Below are positions 51,501 to 61,149 of a DNA stretch of 64,000 bases, piece after piece. Below the pieces are notes generated by a model. It made no database searches and was not told the DNA's origin. It saw only the letters and a list, made by a program, of their open reading frames with translations. The stretch is from NCBI GenBank assembly GCA_964520985.1, contig CAZFPB010000002.1, positions 1 through 64,000 on the forward strand, read 5' to 3'. This DNA comes from CAYSGL01 sp964520985 (GTDB lineage Bacteria > Pseudomonadota > Alphaproteobacteria > Micavibrionales > Micavibrionaceae). Each line of letters begins with the position of its first letter. The stretch's first letter is position 1. The position numbers were made by a program, and so were the translations under genes.

Positions 51501-54500
51501 TAGTAGTGACAAATCATCATATGAATGGACTGAAGGCGTTTATGTTCCTGCATATGTAGACAAGGACAGAAATCCAGTTCCAGTTGGTGATCCTAATGGC
51601 GATTGGGAAATTCCACATCAATGGAGATTCAACCCTGAACATCATAACAGAAAGCAGATTAAATTTGATGAGTTGTTAACTCACTTTAGATCAATTTTGC
51701 AAGCACAACCTCAAATTAGTAATTTCCCAGGTGGTGGAATCTATGCTCAGCCACAGAGTTCATATCAGTATTGGCTTGGCGGAACTATAAAAGACCATAA
51801 TGACAGTTATGATACGTTGATGTCTGCAATTAACGTAACTAACGTTAATCCGTTGACTGTTATTAATTTTGCTCGCCGTCAATATGCTGAATTGCTGGTT
51901 GTAATTCGTGATATGTATATCCGAAATGCTGTATCAACATTCTCAAACGTAACCGGTGAAAGCGTTGTCGATCAAAGTGGAGTAATTGCTGAAACATTAA
52001 TTGATCTGTATGAGCAGAACGAGCTGTATGCGCAAATGTTTGCGAATACGTCAGCATTCGATCCAGTAACTGGAAATGGTGTTCGTAACTGGATTGCAAC
52101 TGCACCAATGTTTGGACTAGCACCGGTATATGTTCCATACGTTATTACTGACGCGAAGCGCAGAATTTCTCAAGTAATTCATCATGACGGACATAGATCA
52201 GAAGTTGTGGTTACTCCAGCTGAGAGAGATATTTTATCTCGTCAGATCTGCAGAGCACCAGATACTAGAATTGTAGGCGGAACATTAGGCCATATCAGTG
52301 TTAATCAACCAGCAACGCTGGATACTGATGTGACTGCTGTTTATGGTAACCTTCGCCCAGCTGTATATTGGTTTAAACATCAAGGATCTAACACAAATCT
52401 GTATAGATTCAATATTATTGCCGTAAGTGCAAGCCATCCACCTTTAGTACTGGATGGACAACCACTACCTGAATTGACAAAATATTATAATTCTGCCGAT
52501 CGTATTGTTTATCAAGTGGTATCAGGGACATGGGCTCCAGCAGGAGTTGCTGGAGATGTATCATCAGCATGGCAAGTTGTGGATTTTCAAACGACGTTAG
52601 CAAACGTATTGTTGGAATTAGAACAAAGATTATACAGCGTTGTTCCAGATTTTAATCAATTGAAGTTTGACTTTGATTCACTGCAACTGTTACCAGATGA
52701 ACGTGCAGTATACCAAGAATATCTACAACAACAATTTTCTAATTTTGTTGTTGAAAATGGTATAACAACGCCTTATCAGAACGTGACATATGCAGCGAAC
52801 GATGCATTTACTTGGAACTACTCACATAGTGTGATTGTGGATCAGCCACGTGTGGGTGGAGTAATTCCAACTGATGTGTCAGCAAGTTGGGAACAGTTAT
52901 ATACGGATTGGTTTAACACACCGTATCCACATCTTGAACCGTGGAAATTGCAGGGATACGTCAACAAACCACAATGGTGGGATGATGAATATCGTGACAT
53001 AACTAATACCCGTCGATGGAAATATAACCACACTACTGGTGTGGGAATGTGGGCCAACGTATTAAATGGTGTTGTGCCTGCTGGTTACCTACTGCCAGAT
53101 GATTCTATTAGTTCTGGAGTTGTTGGACAAGTCCAACAATATCAGTACGTATGTGTTAACATTACCAATTCGACAATTGCTGGAGGTTATGCTCCAGATA
53201 ATGTGTTGCCTCCATATTATAATACGGCAAGTTTGACCATTCGTTCAATCTTTAATAATCTCGGATCACAAATAGTATTGCCTGATGCCAACTATGTATA
53301 TGGTGATGGTGGACCTGTAGAATGGGAGTGGACAGTTTCTGAATTCCATGTATACGATCCATCAGTGATCGCTTTCAAAATGCAGCCAGTGCGCTTTATG
53401 CATTACTGCTTTGGAGAAGAGTTTAACAAAGTAAACAATTTGCAAGTTGATAGACTGTTTAAGAAAGTATACAGCCATGAAGATGCATTATTCCATGGTG
53501 ATATCTATGACACTAACAAACTGTTTACAGCTCGTGGTCTTAACCAATGGTACACCAATCTTAATACATATCAGGGATTTGATACCAACAAAGAATTCAG
53601 ATCACGTTGGGTGGATTGGAATCCACGTTTAACATATCAATTTGCAGGAATGATCAATGAAGAATTGTTAGAAATTTCTAACAGATTCTTTGATGTAATC
53701 CCAGCTGATTATAAAATTGTATTGGCGAATAGTGGAATTATAAAAGATATGTGGTGTGAAGCGTTCGAAGTAGCGCTTCTCAATATTCCACCATCGTTGG
53801 TTCGATACGACAATCAATCTGAATGGCGTTTGGATATTAACTCGTTAGCTCCAATTCCGCGCCCAATTTCATATTATGGTGTAATGCAATATGCATTCAC
53901 TATTGATCCTGTAACTAACATTGCTACAGCTACTAATATGCCGTGGGAAACTGGACAGGTTGTGTACTTGTCATCCACAGTTGCACTGCCAGCTCCATTA
54001 GTACCAAACCAAGACTATTACATCATAAAAATCGATAATCAGCAGTTCTACCTGGCTGAATCTGTTGCTGATGCGATTGATGGAATACACATTGAATTTA
54101 CTACTTCTGGCAATGGTACGTTTAAAGTTGGACAGGTTGATTCATCATTCCAAGTATTTGGTGGACGTTCTGTTGCGACTAATACGTGGTATCACTATGT
54201 GATTGATCGTGGAGTTGTTAATACCTTTACCCCACCAGCTGTAATCACCGGAATGCAAGATTTAATTAATTTCATTGACGGATATGTAGCATATCAAGTT
54301 GATAATCAACAAGTGAGCTATAATTTATCTGTAATTCAAGATGTTGATCCTGATACAGGCCGCTCAGTGAACTGGCAATTGGAAGTTGAACGATTTATTG
54401 ACTGGGCATATAACTTACGTAATTCAAGATTGTCGATTGGAGATAGTTTTGCTGCACAAGTGACAGTTCCAGTTCCATCAACGCGTATTGAATTTAATGA

Positions 54501-57500
54501 TGCTGTACCTGTTTGGAATAACACCATTCCAGTAGTATTTTCGTCGACAGGATTATTGCCATCACCGTTACTGCCAAATACGCCATACTACCTAATTGCA
54601 ACAGATAATCCAAAGCAATTTGAAATATCTGCAACGATTAGCCCAACACTCAGTTCAGTAATTGAATTTACTAGCGTTGGAACTGGATTTTTATCTGTAT
54701 CACGATATGCTCAACGCATAGCATTCCCAACGTTTGAAATTAACCCAATTCGTTCAAACGTTTGGTTTAATACACCACAAGGAATACTGTCAAACGTCGT
54801 TGATGGACCATATCCAGATATTCGCGTTCAACAAACAATCTTTGATCAGTACGGTCGTCCGTTAACTGGCGATCAAATTCAAGTTTATCGTCAAGACGAG
54901 CAAACGCGCGTTTCAATATTGTCAGATCTTGTTAATGATATGGAACATCCAGTTGCAACGTCTATTGATCCATATCGCACGTTACACATTGGTGGTGCTC
55001 ACGTATTTGTTGAAGGGTACGAGCACGTGATAGTGTTCAATGATTATACAGTAATCAACAAACTGATATACGATCCATTCTTAGGTCTTAACACACCAAG
55101 ATTTAGTATGGACTACTACGAAACGCAAAACTATGTGTTGCGTCCATCTTTAGGTGGTTATTTCTTATCAGGAAATAAATTCATTCGTAACATGGAAGGA
55201 CAAACAGTTGATATGCAGCTGTATTATGATACGTTCAGATTACCTGAAAATAGTACTGTTGCGAAGTACTCAAGAAATCTTGTTGGTTATGAACGTGGAC
55301 ACATGCCATATCTTGATACGTTGAATACAAACGCGAAGTCGCAATTCATGTTTTACAGAGGAATGATTCAACAAAAAGGATCTGTAAATTCTGTGAAAGC
55401 GTACATTAATTCACGTCACTTTGTATCAGCAGAAATTGATGAATTCTGGGCGTGGAAAGTAGCTGAATATGGCGATAATAGACCGCGTGTATATCCAAGA
55501 GTTCGTTTATTAGCTAGCGATGGTGCGAAAGAAGACGTTCGCATGACATTCATCGCCAACAGCGAAAGTAGTAATCCATATTTCACTAATGATGTAAATG
55601 ATGGGTTTGAAATAGTTTCATTTGTGGAAAATACTTATCGCTGGATGGATATGCCAGAGCAACGTTCGTTGTTAGATAACTCCGCCTTGTTCTTAAATGC
55701 ACAAGTTTCAAGCGTTGTTAAAATCTATATTGGAACGGTTCAACCATCATCTCCAGTTGGAATAACTTACTGGTATGACACTACAACTGCTTCTGGACAA
55801 GTCAAACAATATAACGGCCAATCGTGGCAGGTTATAATTGGTATTCATCGTCAAGTCGGCTCTGACGTTTATCTAACGATGCCTGAAATATTTGACGATG
55901 TTCGTATATTGCGTTATATCACTGAAGGCGTCGCCTCGGATGTCAGCAAATATGTGTTATCAACACCTCCAGGATACAACGTAATTAACTCACGCGTTGT
56001 TCAATTTGTTGCTGAATTCAACGGAATTATTGACGTATATTGCATCAATAGTGATGCATCAATTAACGATCCTGCTCAAATCGTTGATAGTAGATCGCAA
56101 ACAACAGTTCAAACGGTTCAAATGTGGCACCCAGCTCGTGGTCAGCATTATCATATAGCTCAGCACAATATTGATCTTGAACATGCAGGCGATCCTGCTA
56201 CATATACGGTTACAAATGATGTTGCTAACGATCCTTCTCACAGATGGGCTGCTGATCATGTCGATCAAGTATGGATTGATCTGGATCACTTGAAATATGT
56301 TCCGTACTATGACAACAAAGTAAATTCGTCTATAGACGATCGTTTAATGCTGTGGGGCAAATTAGCTCCATGGGCGAGCGCTAAAGTATACAAGTGGATC
56401 TCAACGACTGTTTCTCCTGAGCAGTACGATTCAATTGCTGCTAGTGAGAGTGCTGATTTGTTTATCAATCAAAACACTAAACTAACAGGAACGCCAAGAA
56501 AAACTGTATTTTGTAGAACGCGTCCTCAATATCAAGCGTCAGTTACAAATGGTTCAGCAATTATTGGATACGCTGGCGGCCCAACGTTAAGTGTTAATGA
56601 TTACGTGCTGTTCGCAAATGATGATGGTAATATGCCATCTAATTTAACAGAAGATACGTATTACGTTGTAGCATCAACGCCAAGTGCTAACCAAATCACT
56701 ATAGCTACTGATATTGGTGAACCTGCGATTGTGTTTACGCAAAATGCAACGTTTGATATGGTGCCTGAATTTGATCCAATTCCATGGGTTAAACAGCCAA
56801 TCGTGTCACAAACGCTGTTTGCGGCTGTTAACGTTGTCACGTTAACACCAAGTGTATTAACAGTATCTAATTTCTCAGATGGTGATATCGTTGATGTATA
56901 CGTTAATGGTGAACTTCGTTATCAAAGTTTAACAGTAGGTGAAACTACAACAAGCCAAATTAACGTGCCTGGTTTAGTATTGTTAATCAGTGATATTATT
57001 GATGTTGTTCGTCCGATTCGTGCAGTAACGGATGAAGATAACCAATTCCAACCATCGCCAAATAGTGACGATGCGTCGATATTAACGCAATGGAATGAAA
57101 TGGTTGAGTATTCAACTACGATCGAACTTAATCCTGATAACACTACTACAGTAACGTATTATTTCTGGGTTGAAGATCAAACAACGAATGATCCACAACA
57201 GCGAGCAAGTTTATCGGTTCGTCAAACAGCACAACAAATTGTGAATATTCCTGTTCCGTATATTGTTGTACAGAAGCCATACGACAATCCTGCGATTGTT
57301 GATTATCAACTTCCTGTATCACCGTACAACGACCAATACTTCACGTGTCCTGTGATGTATCGTCAAATGATTCTGCGAGAAGCTTCGCAAATTATAGTCG
57401 ACGATGAACGATTCTATATTCAATTTACTCGCGATATGGCGTTGCGCGATCGTCTACATACTAGCGTATCAAGTAGAAACTTGCAAAACAAACATGAAGA

Positions 57501-57990
57501 ATGGTTGTTGATTAGAAAACATATGCAATCAAATATTGATCGCTCACTGTGGAATAAATTGATTGAATCGATTGTTGGATTTAAATTGCTTGATCCGTCA
57601 GTACGTGTTCCTGCATTGGAGCGTGAACTGTATGACGAAACGTATGGAACAGATACGCAATATGGTTTGGAAGATGGACAATCGTTTGTCAACGGCCAGT
57701 TGGCATTAGCTACGGTAATTGCATATCTGCAAAATCCAAACAATAGTTTTTACCCTATCGACATAAATTCGTTCTTTGCAACGTATTCGTTTGATACGCC
57801 TCAAAATATTATAACTGCAATGGAAGCAATTTATAATACGTTTGGTGCCGAACATGTTAATGCTATTTGGTTTGAAACGTTAATGGATGCGTTTACGACA
57901 AAACGTAAATATAAAGAGTTTATGAAAACGTCGTGGGTAGCACTGCATGGCGTTCGGATCTTGGAAGTAGCGGGGTTATTCGACAACTAA
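48559..57990 (+). CDS. gp7: Giant baseplate wedge protein, gp7-like
   Basis: 3143 residues, three times T4 gp7 (1032). GTG start with AAGGA eight bases upstream. The beginning RTNIFDYLPDVFKSDINDSFYEM, the FEFNWVPP-like LEFNWVPPVNLDMVVNYTDYYW and the later FGEEFN, FMFYRGMIQQKGSVNSVKAYINS, DEFWAWKVAEYGD segments are shared with large gp7-like wedge proteins. Inserted modules are visible: five W-N-G modules (near nt 49325, 49606, 51155, 51309, 55747) and three copies of a YY-I beta-module (near nt 53940, 54496, 56581). It ends with a single TAA followed at once by an in-frame ATG. It would form much of the outer baseplate. Confidence 0.8.
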   Translation: MSDKSDFNGQPRTNIFDYLPDVFKSDINDSFYEMTANRHLTKDDTVHVAGYVGDKATGALIDNQLPEPTVQRQAFQLQPTMYGEIGDQQYVTSFKAFQSQMELIGVDFERMKLWGNALEFNWVPPVNLDMVVNYTDYYWSSPDDLQALPQYLTIESRCKKQQAQLNAYQDLIETNGSTFAIVAMDVVENMLTIDGQYSTLFIPNFQVFLKGTTDVNLANRYMSVLQSSYSAETDQTMIMLDPSNSSIAIRSATAPTVSLVGRYWVDTTDDTVYMWDGADWIQAFPSATGVISLEEIHNTIARTTNCICNGDYGWDMALWDDNGGDWSTSYFFDLKQPTEADWIAINGAPTAGDLWLNSTNDGLYQRNVANTDWVLTIPNWTTVIGSQMFGDVLWDMSQSCTSNLQTMNQWSNQNKWIHKTQMTSFAGARRAQLPILEYDSRLELNEWSKTSYAWKYRELPGAEFNSVANGPTRFELEPIKGYTWDAVTATLYLYSTLPSNFAIRDVDYSRVFVPGFSFAIRDDNMFEQQLTVLRSSYRETVATDPLPSGIFVTAVTISNPPPILPGSGGATNYRLEPLYTSQGQVWRGYHVHWLLDVDNTTNNPAAPQLFNPLITRAVENGDPYETITVVPGVGAVTVGPYYQVYALDDAGSTELTTGVVDLDPSLTTTGLFALAGADQLRVYINDERQYGTFDEITIPQAVTMPAFYTAVGFTTFSSVTYDIVSGIAFNIPLAQYDKVRIEIGAATISDFGMTAVPVRTEPNDAIFSVEVVAGTQPIYQDLTSYKKVEQTKTQTNQYPLFNKYDVIDNTLIDASPLFYFAEDQSAPINTNIQKRIVVGENNNYVFEQSLVEQDNGIIYSYRLLDGRVAESTYWFEPYTNTLKQWNGSVWNQRVAVVNSPTETFQFFDPIVDEQQPSAPVNNMIWYDTKEQVVKQWDGSQWNIIAAKNKMHEGNPTEFLLLEEDGDPTLTTIWRGIPQYQGSSDKSSYEWTEGVYVPAYVDKDRNPVPVGDPNGDWEIPHQWRFNPEHHNRKQIKFDELLTHFRSILQAQPQISNFPGGGIYAQPQSSYQYWLGGTIKDHNDSYDTLMSAINVTNVNPLTVINFARRQYAELLVVIRDMYIRNAVSTFSNVTGESVVDQSGVIAETLIDLYEQNELYAQMFANTSAFDPVTGNGVRNWIATAPMFGLAPVYVPYVITDAKRRISQVIHHDGHRSEVVVTPAERDILSRQICRAPDTRIVGGTLGHISVNQPATLDTDVTAVYGNLRPAVYWFKHQGSNTNLYRFNIIAVSASHPPLVLDGQPLPELTKYYNSADRIVYQVVSGTWAPAGVAGDVSSAWQVVDFQTTLANVLLELEQRLYSVVPDFNQLKFDFDSLQLLPDERAVYQEYLQQQFSNFVVENGITTPYQNVTYAANDAFTWNYSHSVIVDQPRVGGVIPTDVSASWEQLYTDWFNTPYPHLEPWKLQGYVNKPQWWDDEYRDITNTRRWKYNHTTGVGMWANVLNGVVPAGYLLPDDSISSGVVGQVQQYQYVCVNITNSTIAGGYAPDNVLPPYYNTASLTIRSIFNNLGSQIVLPDANYVYGDGGPVEWEWTVSEFHVYDPSVIAFKMQPVRFMHYCFGEEFNKVNNLQVDRLFKKVYSHEDALFHGDIYDTNKLFTARGLNQWYTNLNTYQGFDTNKEFRSRWVDWNPRLTYQFAGMINEELLEISNRFFDVIPADYKIVLANSGIIKDMWCEAFEVALLNIPPSLVRYDNQSEWRLDINSLAPIPRPISYYGVMQYAFTIDPVTNIATATNMPWETGQVVYLSSTVALPAPLVPNQDYYIIKIDNQQFYLAESVADAIDGIHIEFTTSGNGTFKVGQVDSSFQVFGGRSVATNTWYHYVIDRGVVNTFTPPAVITGMQDLINFIDGYVAYQVDNQQVSYNLSVIQDVDPDTGRSVNWQLEVERFIDWAYNLRNSRLSIGDSFAAQVTVPVPSTRIEFNDAVPVWNNTIPVVFSSTGLLPSPLLPNTPYYLIATDNPKQFEISATISPTLSSVIEFTSVGTGFLSVSRYAQRIAFPTFEINPIRSNVWFNTPQGILSNVVDGPYPDIRVQQTIFDQYGRPLTGDQIQVYRQDEQTRVSILSDLVNDMEHPVATSIDPYRTLHIGGAHVFVEGYEHVIVFNDYTVINKLIYDPFLGLNTPRFSMDYYETQNYVLRPSLGGYFLSGNKFIRNMEGQTVDMQLYYDTFRLPENSTVAKYSRNLVGYERGHMPYLDTLNTNAKSQFMFYRGMIQQKGSVNSVKAYINSRHFVSAEIDEFWAWKVAEYGDNRPRVYPRVRLLASDGAKEDVRMTFIANSESSNPYFTNDVNDGFEIVSFVENTYRWMDMPEQRSLLDNSALFLNAQVSSVVKIYIGTVQPSSPVGITYWYDTTTASGQVKQYNGQSWQVIIGIHRQVGSDVYLTMPEIFDDVRILRYITEGVASDVSKYVLSTPPGYNVINSRVVQFVAEFNGIIDVYCINSDASINDPAQIVDSRSQTTVQTVQMWHPARGQHYHIAQHNIDLEHAGDPATYTVTNDVANDPSHRWAADHVDQVWIDLDHLKYVPYYDNKVNSSIDDRLMLWGKLAPWASAKVYKWISTTVSPEQYDSIAASESADLFINQNTKLTGTPRKTVFCRTRPQYQASVTNGSAIIGYAGGPTLSVNDYVLFANDDGNMPSNLTEDTYYVVASTPSANQITIATDIGEPAIVFTQNATFDMVPEFDPIPWVKQPIVSQTLFAAVNVVTLTPSVLTVSNFSDGDIVDVYVNGELRYQSLTVGETTTSQINVPGLVLLISDIIDVVRPIRAVTDEDNQFQPSPNSDDASILTQWNEMVEYSTTIELNPDNTTTVTYYFWVEDQTTNDPQQRASLSVRQTAQQIVNIPVPYIVVQKPYDNPAIVDYQLPVSPYNDQYFTCPVMYRQMILREASQIIVDDERFYIQFTRDMALRDRLHTSVSSRNLQNKHEEWLLIRKHMQSNIDRSLWNKLIESIVGFKLLDPSVRVPALERELYDETYGTDTQYGLEDGQSFVNGQLALATVIAYLQNPNNSFYPIDINSFFATYSFDTPQNIITAMEAIYNTFGAEHVNAIWFETLMDAFTTKRKYKEFMKTSWVALHGVRILEVAGLFDN

Positions 57991-59328
57991 ATGGTAACTA
58001 ACAACATAGATCTTTCACAAGGTTTTATAGATTACGTTAATGCAATTAAACCGTATCATACCAAGATATTGGAAACGACAGTTGAATATGTTTGGACTGA
58101 CGAGCTTAACGTTACGATCGGTGAACGTCATAAGTGGGATATTGATTTAACCCGTCCTGACGTTGAGGCGGCGTATAATAACGGTTGGGGTGAAATGTGG
58201 GATCCGCCTGTAACAAGTCAGTTAATGACCTTTCGTATCACTGACTTTGTTCCAGGCGCTAGCGGATCGTTCACAGTAGAAGGGCAAAAGGGCATTCCTG
58301 TTGGAATGCCATTTCTATTGTGGACAGACAATAGCTCCATTCCATTTTCAACGGTTTTTATAGTAGATTCGTCTAGCATAGTTGGAACAGAGACAGTAAT
58401 TAATGTTCAATCAGGACAAGCAGTTCCTGTATTAACTCAAGCTCCTATGTACGGTTTGTTAATTACTGCAATTGAAGTTATTACTGTAGATGTTACTACC
58501 AACTCATTAATTTTAAAAGGTGATGTACAAACAGATGTGTACGATGGAGTAGTTCTGCGATCGCCAGAACAATTGCATTCGATTGTTGGAGTACGATCGG
58601 GAACACAAGTTGATCGTTGCTATTTTGAAATTTCAGGGAATCACACTGGAGCATTTACGCATGGATGTTTATTTTCAGTTAGAGGATCTTCAGGAAATAA
58701 TGGCCAATATAACTTAGCAACTGCCGGTGCTGTTTACGATCATGTTAATGATATTACGAGAGCTTATGTAGTTCAATCAGTTCCATCCAGCTCAATTTCC
58801 GGTCAGCTTGCTATATCGTCGATGTATTTAATTAATGCGAGTGAACGTGATCTTAAAGTGGTACACGTAGATTCTAATATGTTTGCAGTTCGTGGTGATA
58901 GAATAAATGCATTTCCTAATGGTGGTTCATCTTATGTTATTACTTCCTTATTGGGCCAACAAACATCTCCATTGACGACAGTATCTGGGCAACAGCACTA
59001 CATTAGTAGTGATCCGGAGTTATATCTAACTGATCCATTGTATCTAACAACAGGGTTGACGAACGTCACTATCATTTACACATCTGATAACATTGGCAAT
59101 CAATTTAATGGTGGTAATGTCACATTTATATCACAAGACCAAAATACACAAGTGTTTATCAAGTGTGATATTGATCAAGACATGTTGTTGAATTCGCCAT
59201 ACGTCGGTGTATTACCGAATGGTGAAGGATGGAGCCATCCTGAATATAGTTCATTAAGCCAAGCGTCAGATTTGCATACGGATAGTTATATGCATGAGCG
59301 TTTAATTATCGATATCTTGCTAGAATAA
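57991..59328 (+). CDS. Baseplate protein in gp8 position, in frame with gp7
   Basis: 445 residues. Begins immediately after the gp7 stop and in the same frame, without a Shine-Dalgarno at normal distance (CGGGG is 15 bases away). The N-terminal segment SQGFIDYVNAIKPYHTKILE is a motif known to me from wedge proteins of T4-like phages, where it can be part of a longer chain. The rest is beta-rich with several S-G-x-x-G turns (FRGSSGNNGQYNLA-like). It may be translated by reinitiation or read-through, or be a recently split domain of gp7. Confidence 0.6.
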   Translation: MVTNNIDLSQGFIDYVNAIKPYHTKILETTVEYVWTDELNVTIGERHKWDIDLTRPDVEAAYNNGWGEMWDPPVTSQLMTFRITDFVPGASGSFTVEGQKGIPVGMPFLLWTDNSSIPFSTVFIVDSSSIVGTETVINVQSGQAVPVLTQAPMYGLLITAIEVITVDVTTNSLILKGDVQTDVYDGVVLRSPEQLHSIVGVRSGTQVDRCYFEISGNHTGAFTHGCLFSVRGSSGNNGQYNLATAGAVYDHVNDITRAYVVQSVPSSSISGQLAISSMYLINASERDLKVVHVDSNMFAVRGDRINAFPNGGSSYVITSLLGQQTSPLTTVSGQQHYISSDPELYLTDPLYLTTGLTNVTIIYTSDNIGNQFNGGNVTFISQDQNTQVFIKCDIDQDMLLNSPYVGVLPNGEGWSHPEYSSLSQASDLHTDSYMHERLIIDILLE

Positions 59329-59331
59329 ATA
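59324..59331 (+). promoter_or_regulatory. Late promoter (AATAAATA)
   Basis: Overlaps the stop of the preceding gene and lies 26 bases before ATG 59358. Confidence 0.5.
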
Positions 59332-59357
59332 AAAATATACAATACATGGAGCAACAA

Positions 59358-60587
59358 ATGATAACAAATATGCCTATTAGCGTGACCGGTCACGTTCATA
59401 TTCAAGATGATTTAGGTCATGTACATTTGGATAAATTCAACGCAGTTCATCCACAAAACATGGCTCGAATTATTGCGAGAGCGTTAGCAAACGAAAGCAA
59501 CTCACACATTTATAGAATGGCTTTTGGTAATGGCGGAACGGATGTAAGTGTTGCTAACGTGATCACGTATCGTCCACCTAATGATGGACAGCCGCCTGAT
59601 ATCTTCACGTGGGACAGCCGTTTATACAATGAAACTTTTTCAAAGATTATTGATACGAATTCGCCGGTATTTGGTACAGATCCAGGGTCAGCAGACATCA
59701 ACACTGGAACACGCCCAGGTGGCGGCGCATTACCGTATCTACCATCTGACTATGTTGCTCATGTGTCAGGCCCAGGTGTGCGTAGTCGTGATCTTGGTTT
59801 GACGTCTGAAGTAGTAATTCAAGTTCTGTTAAAAGCTGGAGAACCATTAAGCCAAAAAGCAACTGATTCAAGCATTACAGATCAAAACGCAAATGAATCA
59901 TTTATCTTTGATGAACTTGGGTTGTATACTCCAGGTGCGCAGGCCATTGATACTAGCGGATATCAAAGTATCAATGTCGGTGATAATAGAACAGTAGATG
60001 ATGTGTGCGGTTTGCTGCCTAGCACGAATTATTGTTTTGATGTTTCAATTGATGGTGGTGTTGTAGTAACTATACTGTTAACTACTCCGGCAGTTGGATC
60101 CGGTCCATCTGGTGCGATAACGTATGGAGATCTATGTCAAACTGTCAATACGTCAGGTCCTGGAAATACTTCATTGTTGCCAGGTGGCGCTTTAATGACA
60201 ATGACAAACTACGACAATGCTGGATATTCGTCGGTACCACCAGGAACGCAAACATTTGGTTTCTTAAACGTTGAAAGTCAAACGGTTGGAGCTACATCAA
60301 CTGTTAGTTTGTCTGAAACGACCAGTATTCCTCCAGGTTACACGTCGATGTTGCGAACTACGGCTCCAGTATTGAATCCATCTCAAGGTGGCCCTATTAT
60401 TATCATTCCTGCGAGTGATGGTACAGTCGCCGGTGTTCAGAACGATCCTGTTAATCCACCACGAGAGCGTGAAAGATTGTTAACACACTTGATCTTTTCG
60501 CCGATCGAAAAAGCTGCAAATAGATCGTTCGTTATTACATATACTCTAACAGTATCTGTAGCACGAACCCCATCAACAACCCCATAA
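59358..60587 (+). CDS. Tail/baseplate structural protein with an IN-like module
   Basis: 409 residues from ATG 59358. GGAG at 59348-59351 decides this start over ATG 59346. N-terminus HVHIQDDLGHVHLDKFNAVHPQNM, IARALANESNSHIYRMAFGNGG recalls baseplate or fibre-attachment proteins of other T4-like phages. Residues about 215-320 hold one module (NYCFDVSIDGGVVVTILL, TYGDLCQTVN, TVGATSTVSLSE) of the kind found in gp18 and at 17907-20069. The C-terminal LLTHLIFSPIEKAANRSFVITYTL fits attachment to another structural protein. Ends at a strong terminator. Confidence 0.65.
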   Translation: MITNMPISVTGHVHIQDDLGHVHLDKFNAVHPQNMARIIARALANESNSHIYRMAFGNGGTDVSVANVITYRPPNDGQPPDIFTWDSRLYNETFSKIIDTNSPVFGTDPGSADINTGTRPGGGALPYLPSDYVAHVSGPGVRSRDLGLTSEVVIQVLLKAGEPLSQKATDSSITDQNANESFIFDELGLYTPGAQAIDTSGYQSINVGDNRTVDDVCGLLPSTNYCFDVSIDGGVVVTILLTTPAVGSGPSGAITYGDLCQTVNTSGPGNTSLLPGGALMTMTNYDNAGYSSVPPGTQTFGFLNVESQTVGATSTVSLSETTSIPPGYTSMLRTTAPVLNPSQGGPIIIIPASDGTVAGVQNDPVNPPRERERLLTHLIFSPIEKAANRSFVITYTLTVSVARTPSTTP

Positions 60588-60613
60588 AAAAAGCCCGCAA
60601 ATGCGGGCTTTTT
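60586..60613. terminator. Bidirectional terminator
   Basis: AAAAAAGCCCGC-AAAT-GCGGGCTTTTTT hairpin overlapping the stop at 60587, between convergent genes; it closes the tail operon. Confidence 0.92.
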
Positions 60614-60632
60614 TGTTTGACAATCAAGCTGA

Positions 60633-61076
60633 TTACTTTTGTTCGTCGTCAGCTTTTTCTTCACCAGCCTGTTTGGTTTTCTTAGCTGGCTTGTCTGCTT
60701 TCTCGTTAAGGTTAACTTCACCCGCTCGGGCACCAACACCAACCTGCCCGCTCTTAGTGTCAAGAACTTTACCGTTTGGAGTCAGAATTTTAACATATTG
60801 GTGGAAATACTGGAGAGCATTAATACCATTGCCCAATGTTTTTTGACGCATAATTTCATACAGAGGTAAAGTACGAGCGTTACGGTCGGACATAATGTGA
60901 GCTAAGCGATTTCGATCGATCGTGTCAAGGTGATTGACTTGGAAGAATAAACGATTACCTAATTGATCGATGTGTAGCACAGCACATTCGTGCAGGATTC
61001 CATCCCCATAAATTTCAATCCATTCGATATGTGGATGTGTAGCAGATTTCTGAATTCGTAATGTGTTTGTACTCAT
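60633..61076 (-). CDS. Unknown small protein with charged tail
   Basis: 147 residues, family not recognised. Residues 1-95 look like a compact alpha/beta domain (HPHIEWIEIYGDGILHECAVLHIDQLGNRLFFQVNHLDTIDRNRL, SDRNARTLPLYEIMR, LQYFHQYVKILTPNGKV). The last 45 residues are Lys/Ala/Glu-rich and probably disordered. TAGGAG precedes the ATG and a TGTAAATA octamer lies upstream. Similar small proteins occur in other T4-like genomes, but I cannot name a function. Confidence 0.65.
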   Translation of the reverse strand: MSTNTLRIQKSATHPHIEWIEIYGDGILHECAVLHIDQLGNRLFFQVNHLDTIDRNRLAHIMSDRNARTLPLYEIMRQKTLGNGINALQYFHQYVKILTPNGKVLDTKSGQVGVGARAGEVNLNEKADKPAKKTKQAGEEKADDEQK

Positions 61077-61115
61077 TTGTGTAACTCCTAAAAGATGTAA
61101 ATGTGTATACGTCAG

Positions 61116-61123
61116 TATTTACA
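61116..61123 (-). promoter_or_regulatory. Late-type promoter variant (TGTAAATA)
   Basis: Minus-strand octamer 40 bases before the 61076 start. It supports GTAAATA as an accepted variant, as near the resolvase gene. Confidence 0.4.
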
Positions 61124-61149
61124 ACCTTAAAAAAATGGGTTACCAACTG

